In this document: positions 6,927 to 11,999 of the stretch, one piece after another
How the letters are laid out: each line of letters starts with the position of its first letter
How positions within the stretch are numbered: the first letter of the stretch is position 1
Assembly (NCBI GenBank): GCA_900549015.1
Contig: URMH01000063.1
Span: 1 to 11,999, forward strand
Direction: 5' to 3'
Origin: an uncultured Blautia sp.
Lineage (GTDB): Bacteria; Bacillota; Clostridia; Lachnospirales; Lachnospiraceae
DNA length: 11,999 bases
Position numbers and translations under genes: made by a program
Notes under the pieces: generated by a model
Told to the model about the DNA's origin: nothing
What the model saw: only the letters and a program-made list of their open reading frames with translations
Database searches by the model: none

Positions 6927-6963
6927 CAAAAAGAAATGCCCATATCATAAAAATATGGACATT
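6927..6963 (-). terminator. intrinsic terminator of the cysE/two-component/binding protein unit
   Basis: Nine nt after the stop of the lipoprotein gene, the minus strand can fold AATGTCCATAT against ATATGGGCATT: 11 bp including one G-U pair, with a 7-nt loop. TTCTTTTT follows. The stem is AT-rich but long and well placed, and it separates the regulatory unit from the transport operon. The mirrored T run on the plus strand could make it bidirectional, but no plus-strand gene ends here. Confidence 0.8.
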
Positions 6964-6971
6964 TTTCCTTA

Positions 6972-8246
6972 TCATCTTAATAATTCCAGAAATTCATTTA
7001 CCTCCAGATGTCCTGAAAGCAGCTCCAGAATATGCTCCTGAAACACTTTTTTCCGATTGCTTTCCCACAGATTATCCGGTGTTTCTATTTTTACATCCGC
7101 TCCTTTTACAAGCTGTGTTGCCTGAAAAAAGCGAGGCATTTCCTTATTATATTTTTCTATGGAAACTCCGGAATTTACAGGAACCTGCTCTGTCTCCTTT
7201 AATATCCGTTCCTGCACCTTATCGCTTACCATGTATTTTACGAAACGCACTCCCGCTTCCTCTCTTTTGGCATCACCTGTTTTTCCCACTACATATCCAG
7301 CCCCTGCTGATTCGCATGACATCGTATACGTGCCGTCTGTCGGAAGCAGAGCATATTCCGCGTCTATCTTTTCGTCAATCATAGGCGCGCCCCACACTCC
7401 ATTAATGCAGATTGCAAGCTTTCCCTCATTAAACAGCTCCTTCTCATCTCTGTAGCTGTAATTTTTATTATCCGGGAAAGAATAGCGGTATATGGTTTTT
7501 AATGTATCCAAAATACTGTAAAAATCCTCTTCGCCGATATTTTCCCATTTTTTAATATCCGCTTCTTTTCTTCCTGCATCCAGAAACATATGATCAACAA
7601 GATACAGATACCCTTCAGCCGATACCTGAAGCGGCCTGATCTCTTTTCCGTTTTCCAGACTCCAGTCCTCAATCTGTCCGCATGCCAGCAAAAACTCACT
7701 CCAGCTTTCCGGAAGTTTTTCAACGCCTGCCTCACGGAAAATATCTCTGTTATACCAATATCCGCCGCTTAACAATAAAGTATCTGCAACCGTATAAAGA
7801 TTTCCTTCTAACGTAGTCCACGCTTCCAGATTTGAAGGAGAAATGTTCTCAGAAAACTCCGAATCTTCTTTTATATACGGAACAAAGTCTACTGCCAGAT
7901 GATTCTTCAACATATAATAATAAATAGAATTATTTCCTGTTCCTCCGAAAAAAATCACATCCGGCATTTCTCCCACAAGAAGAAGATCTCCTACTTTTCT
8001 AATTAAATCTTTGCTTGTCGGCATAGAAACAAGATGTATATCAATATCCGGATTTTCTTTTTCAAAATCCTCATAAATCCGGCGCATAGCAATATGATCC
8101 TTTTCATTGCTTCCCCATCCGTGGATTACCGTAATCTCGGTCTTCTCCTGCTTTTCTTCCCCACATCCTGCAAAAAACATCACGCTGCTTATAAAGAAAA
8201 GAAAGATTTGAAGCCTCCTACTGATCCGATGTTTCTTTTTTTTCAT
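6972..8246 (-). CDS. lipoprotein sugar-binding protein linked to the two-component system
   Basis: 424 residues from the chosen start. The type II signal reads KKKKHRISRR, then a hydrophobic stretch, then FFAGC with Cys28 as the lipid anchor site. A charged linker and an extracellular solute-binding domain of the CUT1 class follow. Segments shared in order with the binding protein at 5462-6730 include HGW.../HGY near the N-terminus, GYWYNRDIFREAGV, CINGVWGAPMID, ESAGAGYVVG and RFVKYMVSDKVQERI. The start ATG at 8246 has AAGGAG upstream and lies 29 nt inside the response regulator gene; a longer in-frame reading into that gene gives no signal peptide and is rejected. It has no permease of its own in this unit. 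It may act as the ligand-sensing partner of the kinase, as XylFII does for LytS in Clostridium. It could also feed the same permeases. Confidence 0.9.
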   Translation of the reverse strand: MKKKKHRISRRLQIFLFFISSVMFFAGCGEEKQEKTEITVIHGWGSNEKDHIAMRRIYEDFEKENPDIDIHLVSMPTSKDLIRKVGDLLLVGEMPDVIFFGGTGNNSIYYYMLKNHLAVDFVPYIKEDSEFSENISPSNLEAWTTLEGNLYTVADTLLLSGGYWYNRDIFREAGVEKLPESWSEFLLACGQIEDWSLENGKEIRPLQVSAEGYLYLVDHMFLDAGRKEADIKKWENIGEEDFYSILDTLKTIYRYSFPDNKNYSYRDEKELFNEGKLAICINGVWGAPMIDEKIDAEYALLPTDGTYTMSCESAGAGYVVGKTGDAKREEAGVRFVKYMVSDKVQERILKETEQVPVNSGVSIEKYNKEMPRFFQATQLVKGADVKIETPDNLWESNRKKVFQEHILELLSGHLEVNEFLELLR

Positions 8247-8979
8247 TTTTGTACTCCTTAGGCGACATACCCGTATATTTTTTAAACACTCTTGAAAAGT
8301 ATCCGGTATCCTCAAACCCCACCGCCTGAGAAATCTCATATACCTTTTTATCCGAAGTTTCCATATACTCTTTCGCCTTTTCAATTCGAAGTCTCAAAAT
8401 ATCATCAAAAAGGTTCACTCCCTTTTTACTTTTATAAAGCCGGCTTAAGTAACTTCTGTTTGCATGAAGTTCCTCCGCAATTTCGTCAAGCGTAATTTTG
8501 CGGCAATAATTTGTGCTGATATATCTCTGCATTTTTTCATACAGATTTTCAATCTCGTTTCTGCCTTCTTCGCTTTTTTCGCCTTCTTCGATTTCCTCAT
8601 AATACCGTTTCAGATTTAAGATGGCTTTTTCCACCGCCTGAGGAAGTTCTTCAAGAACAGACAGCTTTAAAACATACTCACAAGCATTATATCTAAGCGC
8701 TGCTCGCGCATACTCAAATTCTGAATGTGCACTTAAAATAATGACCTGTGTCTCCGGACTGTTCTCACTGATATATTTGCATACCTCAAGTCCGTCCACA
8801 AGCGGCATACGAATATCGGTGATTACAATATCCGGATGCTCCGTCTCCATTCTCTCCAGAAGTTCTTTCCCGTTTGAGGAAATGGAGTGAAGTACACACC
8901 CCATTTTTTCCCAGGAAATCAGATTTTTCAGCGCTTCCTGAATATATATTTCATCATCTGCCGCCATTACCTTCCACAT
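8218..8979 (-). CDS. YesN-type response regulator with AraC DNA-binding domain
   Basis: 253 residues. The receiver domain (about 1-120) has the acidic pair Asp8/Asp9, the phosphoacceptor Asp55 in VITDIRMP, and Lys105 in YVLKLSV. A linker rich in Glu and Lys (about 121-145) leads to an AraC/XylS domain with two helix-turn-helix units. The first is around ITLDEIAEELHANRSYLSRLYK and the second around KVYEISQAVGFEDTGYFSRVFKKYTGMSPKEY. On phosphorylation by the kinase encoded just upstream it should bind DNA and activate the transport operon; the GTCAA boxes at 6821-6886 are the candidate target. The start at 8979 lies 26 nt inside the kinase gene with GAGGGG about 9 nt upstream. A second in-frame ATG four codons later is less well placed. 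Confidence 0.95.
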   Translation of the reverse strand: MWKVMAADDEIYIQEALKNLISWEKMGCVLHSISSNGKELLERMETEHPDIVITDIRMPLVDGLEVCKYISENSPETQVIILSAHSEFEYARAALRYNACEYVLKLSVLEELPQAVEKAILNLKRYYEEIEEGEKSEEGRNEIENLYEKMQRYISTNYCRKITLDEIAEELHANRSYLSRLYKSKKGVNLFDDILRLRIEKAKEYMETSDKKVYEISQAVGFEDTGYFSRVFKKYTGMSPKEYKNEKKETSDQ

Positions 8980-10711
8980 TTTCCATTCCCCTCTCTATCG
9001 GAAGAACGATGCGTACCGTTGTTCCATTATCTTTTTCTCCCTGAATTTCAAGGATATAGTTCTCGCCATATAAAATATGAAGCAGACGTTTCGTATTTTC
9101 AAGAGCCGTATGTGTATGACCTGCTTTTTTCTTCATACCTTCCCTTTCATTTTCCTCTTTTGAAAAACCAACGCCGTCGTCTGCGACCATAATATTTAAT
9201 TTTTCATCCTGCTCGAAAATCTCTACCACTATCTTTCCGTTTCCATTTTTCGGTTCCAGTCCGTGGGAAACAGCATTTTCTACAAGCGGCTCTATTAAAA
9301 GTCTTGGAATCAAATCCTGTTTCACCTCTTCGCTTCCATATCGGATTTCATACGAAATCTTATCCTGGTATCTTCCATTTTGAAGAAGAAGGTAAAAATC
9401 CACAATCTCCATCTCTGCCGATACCGGAATTTTAATTTCTTTTCCCCGGAAGATTTTCCCCTGCATCAGTTTCGAAAATGCCTGCAGATATTGATAAAGC
9501 TCCTCATTTCCCGCCATTTTCGCCCGAATGCTCAGCATTGCCAGAATATTATACTGAAAATGAGGGTTAATCTGCGCCTGGAGAAATTTTACCTGCGCCT
9601 GGGTTACAAGAAGCTGCTTTTCATACACCTGGGTAATAAGATATTCAATCCTGTCTGCCATTTCATTGAACACCACGCTCATATCATGAAATTCCTGAAT
9701 TGGATAGTCCTCCATTCGCACTTTAAAATCTTCCTGTCCCAGTGCCCGAAGACTTTCTATTACTTTTTTCAATGGTTTTGTGAAGCGATAGCTGACTGCA
9801 AAAGACAAAGATGAAGTAATCACAAGTATCAAAAGAAATGCTGCAAGAAAAATCAGCATGGTAGGCTTTAAAAGTGTGTAAACATTATTAAAACCTGCCG
9901 CCGCAAGAACCCGGATTCCAAAGCCGCAGCTTTTGGAAACTGTAAGAAAGCGCGTGCCTTCTGCCCGAACGTCTGTTACCTCTTCCTTTGTTTCTTCTTT
10001 TAAAGCTTTTATTTCTTCCTTTTGTCCAAAAGAAGCCATTATATTTTTTTCTTCTCCCCACAAAACTGCCCAGGTTCCATTTCCATACTTTTCAATTTCT
10101 TCCATAAGCAGCTGAATTGCCTCCGGAGAAATTTCCACAATACAGCTTCCCATCTTCTGCATTTTGTCATCATAAATATGAAAACAGAGAAAAATCTCTT
10201 CTTTTCCGCTATAGCAGGCGTACTGTCTTTTCGTTTTGCGGAACTCCTCCTGTAAACGGCTTCTCTCTTCCTGCTTCTGCCCAGCTTCTGACACTGTCAC
10301 AGGATAGTAGTGATCATAAATGCACTGATCAATATTATTAAACAGATAAACACTACTGACAAAAGGAATCTTCTGCTGCACCATATTTCTGTCTGAAAAC
10401 AGCTCCATACTATAGGAAAGCTGCTCTCCCGCAGCTTCCTCATCGTAAAAATCCCCCCAGAAAAAATCTTCCAGCCATACATTATGGCGAATTGTTACTG
10501 CACCGTCCTCTATAAACTGTATACGATCCTGAAATTGCTGTCCTGTATTTTCCAGAACGTACTCCATATCATCTTTCGTGCTTCGAAAAAAAACAAAAAA
10601 GAATACAAGAAGCATTGCAATTCCCAAAAACAGCAGGGTACATACAGATGTAAGCATATTTAATACTGTAATTTCCGAACTTAAAGTTCTCCTTTTAGTA
10701 ATCCCATACAT
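8954..10711 (-). CDS. YesM-type sensor histidine kinase
   Basis: 585 residues. Membrane segments lie at about 20-43 and 284-308 and flank an extracellular sensor domain of roughly 240 residues. A HAMP-like region follows (about 309-362). The His_kinase (LytS/YesM) domain has QINPHFQYNI with His384 as the phosphorylation site; most relatives have Leu where Gln386 stands. The ATPase domain shows the N box EPLVENAVSHG (474-484) and DDGVGF (511-516). It should sense a sugar, or a sugar-loaded binding protein, and phosphorylate the regulator encoded downstream. The ATG at 10711 lies 17 nt inside the cysE gene and has AGGTGG 9 nt upstream. A better AAGGAG lies just after the cysE stop, but no usable start follows it at a normal distance. 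Confidence 0.95.
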   Translation of the reverse strand: MYGITKRRTLSSEITVLNMLTSVCTLLFLGIAMLLVFFFVFFRSTKDDMEYVLENTGQQFQDRIQFIEDGAVTIRHNVWLEDFFWGDFYDEEAAGEQLSYSMELFSDRNMVQQKIPFVSSVYLFNNIDQCIYDHYYPVTVSEAGQKQEERSRLQEEFRKTKRQYACYSGKEEIFLCFHIYDDKMQKMGSCIVEISPEAIQLLMEEIEKYGNGTWAVLWGEEKNIMASFGQKEEIKALKEETKEEVTDVRAEGTRFLTVSKSCGFGIRVLAAAGFNNVYTLLKPTMLIFLAAFLLILVITSSLSFAVSYRFTKPLKKVIESLRALGQEDFKVRMEDYPIQEFHDMSVVFNEMADRIEYLITQVYEKQLLVTQAQVKFLQAQINPHFQYNILAMLSIRAKMAGNEELYQYLQAFSKLMQGKIFRGKEIKIPVSAEMEIVDFYLLLQNGRYQDKISYEIRYGSEEVKQDLIPRLLIEPLVENAVSHGLEPKNGNGKIVVEIFEQDEKLNIMVADDGVGFSKEENEREGMKKKAGHTHTALENTKRLLHILYGENYILEIQGEKDNGTTVRIVLPIERGMENVEGNGGR

Positions 10712-11615
10712 TGGAAGCTTCCACCTGCGCTTTCGGCTTCTTGATCACAAGCTCCGGACTTTTTGCACTGACTTTTGTATTTGCAGGAATAGACTCTGTA
10801 ATAAACGTATTTCCTCCAATGATCGTATTTTCTCCAATTACCGTTTCTCCTCCGAGAACACTGGAATTGGAATAAATCGTCACATTATCCTCAATCGTAG
10901 GGTGACGCTTTACATCTGCAAGCTGCTGCCCCATTCTTGTAGAAAGCGCACCGAGAGTGACTCCCTGATAAATTTTTACATTGTTTCCGATTTTTGTTGT
11001 CTCTCCGATTACCACGCCAGTTCCGTGGTCGATAAAAAAGTATTCTCCGATTGTTGCCCCCGGATTAATGTCAATTCCTGTTTTTCCATGTGCAAATTCC
11101 GACATGATTCGTGGAATAAACGGAACCTTCTCAAGATACAGCTCGTGCGCAATTCTGTATACGTAAATCGCATAAAATCCCGGATAGGAAAAAATAATCT
11201 CTTCCTTACTTTTTGCTGCCGGGTCTCCGTCAAATCCCGCCTGTACGTCTTTTAAAAGCATTTTCTGTATCTCCGGAAGACGTTTTACGAAACGCCCCGT
11301 GATTTCCTCCGCGCGAAGCTGCGCCTTTTCTTTTTCCTCTCCCTGATAGAGAATTGCGATTTCTATCTGCTCTTTTAAAGAATCATATAAATTATTTAAA
11401 AGAGAACCTGCATAATAATCCGGAAATGCACACGCTCCTGTGTCAATTCTGAAATATCCCGGAAAAAGCACGGCTCTTAATTCGCGGACAAGTTCTATAA
11501 TAACAGAACGGCTTGGCAGACTGCATTTTCCCTGGGGAAGAAGCATTTCTTCTTTATTATAGTTCCTGGCAAGGCTTTTCACTGCTTCCAAGATTGCTGT
11601 TTTCTTTTCGCTCAT
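10695..11615 (-). CDS. cysE: serine O-acetyltransferase, EpsC/CysE type
   Basis: 306 residues. The enzyme transfers acetyl from acetyl-CoA to L-serine, giving O-acetylserine for cysteine synthesis in the cytoplasm. An all-helical N-terminal half (about 1-170) precedes a left-handed beta-helix built of hexapeptide repeats (about 178-285). By comparison with E. coli CysE, the catalytic dyad is Asp182 (in GIDINP) and His197 (in FIDHGTG). Asp196 and His238 (in KRHP) complete the serine and CoA site. Spacing of 15 residues between Asp182 and His197 matches the family. The C-terminus ends WDY and lacks the terminal Ile used by E. coli CysE to bind CysK. The start ATG at 11615 has AGGAGG 8 nt upstream; a TTG one codon earlier is ignored. 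The gene overlaps the sensor kinase gene by 17 nt. Confidence 0.95.
   Translation of the reverse strand: MSEKKTAILEAVKSLARNYNKEEMLLPQGKCSLPSRSVIIELVRELRAVLFPGYFRIDTGACAFPDYYAGSLLNNLYDSLKEQIEIAILYQGEEKEKAQLRAEEITGRFVKRLPEIQKMLLKDVQAGFDGDPAAKSKEEIIFSYPGFYAIYVYRIAHELYLEKVPFIPRIMSEFAHGKTGIDINPGATIGEYFFIDHGTGVVIGETTKIGNNVKIYQGVTLGALSTRMGQQLADVKRHPTIEDNVTIYSNSSVLGGETVIGENTIIGGNTFITESIPANTKVSAKSPELVIKKPKAQVEASNVWDY
10712..10723. repeat. 12-bp palindrome at the kinase start
   Basis: TGGAAGCTTCCA is a perfect palindrome. It lies between the AGGTGG site and the kinase ATG, inside the last codons of cysE. It could tune kinase translation or be a chance result of codons in the overlap. Confidence 0.3.
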
Positions 11616-11661
11616 CAAATTTTCCTCCTGTTTTTATTTCATATAAAATCACTCTGGTATC

Positions 11662-11690
11662 ATCATATTATAGTATTCTTTTTTCGTCAA
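11662..11690 (-). promoter_or_regulatory. sigma-A promoter of the cysE/two-component unit
   Basis: On the minus strand TTGACG (11690-11685), a 17-bp spacer and TATGAT (11667-11662) form a strong sigma-A promoter. Transcription would start near 11655, leaving a leader of about 40 nt, too short for a T-box or other large riboswitch. Its -35 stands back to back with the -35 of the tRNA-Ser promoter. Confidence 0.85.
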
Positions 11691-11694
11691 GATA

Positions 11695-11723
11695 TTGACC
11701 TTTTCTTTTAATCACTATATAAT
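11695..11723 (+). promoter_or_regulatory. sigma-A promoter of tRNA-Ser
   Basis: TTGACC (11695-11700), a 17-bp spacer and a perfect TATAAT (11718-11723) lie about 30 nt ahead of the mature tRNA. Only 4 bp separate its -35 from that of the divergent cysE promoter. Confidence 0.9.
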
Positions 11724-11753
11724 AGAAGACGGTTCTTCCAAAACCCTCATTCT

Positions 11754-11841
11754 GGAGATATACCCAAGTGGCTGAAGGGTCCGCACTCGAAATGCGGTAG
11801 GTCGGGCAACCGGCGCGAGAGTTCAAATCTCTCTATCTCCG
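11754..11841 (+). tRNA. tRNA-Ser(CGA)
   Basis: An 88-nt class II tRNA. The acceptor GGAGATA pairs with TATCTCC, followed by discriminator G. The anticodon arm is CCGCA-CTCGAAA-TGCGG with anticodon CGA, reading UCG codons. A long variable arm (AGGTCGGGCAACCGGCGC region) is typical of serine tRNAs, and the T arm GAGAG-TTCAAAT-CTCTC is intact. No CCA is encoded. It has its own promoter and a terminator just downstream. Confidence 0.97.
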
Positions 11842-11847
11842 TTATGC

Positions 11848-11882
11848 AAAACCGGCAGTCTGTTTACGGCTGCCGGTTTTTT
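11848..11882 (+). terminator. intrinsic terminator of tRNA-Ser
   Basis: CCGGCAG (11852-11858) pairs with CTGCCGG (11870-11876), with an 11-nt loop and flanking A and T runs. Six T follow. It begins 7 nt after the tRNA, so the tRNA-Ser unit is monocistronic. Confidence 0.93.
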
Positions 11883-11922
11883 GAGTTTTCTGAAATTTTC
11901 TATGATTTTCCTCAATTTATGA

Positions 11923-11951
11923 TTGACAATCCCTCTGTCTGCGTGTATACT
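11923..11951 (+). promoter_or_regulatory. sigma-A promoter of a downstream gene, probably a tRNA
   Basis: A perfect TTGACA (11923-11928), a 17-bp spacer and TATACT (11946-11951) predict a start near 11958. It has the same layout as the tRNA-Gly promoter at the other end of the window. The product lies at or beyond the right edge. Confidence 0.88.
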
Positions 11952-11970
11952 TTTAGAAGTAACAGGACAT

Positions 11971-11999
11971 AGGGGATTGGTCAAATGGTATGATAGGGG
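11971..11999 (+). tRNA. possible 5' end of a tRNA gene, isotype undetermined
   Basis: The last 29 nt can be read as a 7-nt acceptor strand AGGGGAT, then T8 and G9, a three-pair D stem (GTC with GAT, one G-U), a D loop containing the invariant GG, and the start of an anticodon stem GGGG. The position, 20 nt after the -10, matches the other tRNA units here. The anticodon is outside the window. Confidence 0.5.

Noticed and set aside
6901..6930. Possible catabolite (cre) site TGTAAATATATGCA upstream of the operon
   Set aside because: The flanks resemble a cre, but the central CG that CcpA sites need is TA here.
8247..8384. Longer lipoprotein reading into the response regulator gene
   Set aside because: The extra 46 residues are an out-of-frame reading of the AraC domain and would bury the signal peptide. 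The ATG at 8246 has a good AAGGAG.
11616..11660. T-box or other riboswitch ahead of cysE
   Set aside because: With the promoter at 11662-11690 the leader is only about 40 nt and has no terminator stem or specifier structure.
1..11841. Genomic island inserted at a flanking tRNA
   Set aside because: Both tRNAs point outward with their own promoters. No repeat of the tRNA-Ser 3' end and no integrase are present in the window. The tRNA-Gly 3' end is not visible, so this cannot be tested fully.

Overview
The window looks like chromosomal DNA of a low-GC, Gram-positive gut Clostridia, most likely a member of the Lachnospiraceae. This rests on the AT-rich sequence, strong AGGAGG-type ribosome binding sites, sigma-A promoters with 17-bp spacers, a lipoprotein signal on one binding protein, a YesM/YesN-type two-component system and CUT1 sugar ABC genes without their own ATPase. 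Genus cannot be fixed from the sequence. All protein genes lie on the minus strand between two outward-pointing tRNA genes: tRNA-Gly(TCC) at the left edge (minus, cut by the window) and tRNA-Ser(CGA) at the right (plus). A further tRNA 5' end may be cut by the right edge.

Regulatory block, read right to left (11690 to 6972): a sigma-A promoter drives serine O-acetyltransferase (cysE/epsC type). A YesM-type sensor kinase, a YesN-type AraC response regulator and a lipoprotein sugar-binding protein follow. Each of the last three starts inside the end of the gene before it (overlaps of 17, 26 and 29 nt). A hairpin terminator closes the unit at 6927-6963.

Transport and degradation block (6820 to 150): a weak promoter is preceded by three similar GTCAA boxes, a candidate operator. 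It leads to a second sugar-binding protein, an intercistronic hairpin, two CUT1 permeases, a GH29 alpha-L-fucosidase without a signal peptide, a Gfo/Idh/MocA oxidoreductase and a two-domain GNAT-like acyltransferase. No hairpin terminator is visible after the last gene. The transcript would run through an A-rich tract that is also the upstream region of the tRNA-Gly promoter.

Working model (inference): the lipoprotein binding protein presents a fucosylated glycan, or a fragment of one, to the kinase. The regulator then activates the transport operon. The glycan is imported whole with a shared ATPase encoded elsewhere, and fucose is released in the cytoplasm. The oxidoreductase and acyltransferase act on the sugar or on a linked product. 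The two binding proteins are clear paralogues. The one in the transport operon has Ala where a lipobox Cys would be expected, which is the most curious single feature here. No fucose isomerase, kinase or aldolase gene is present in the window.
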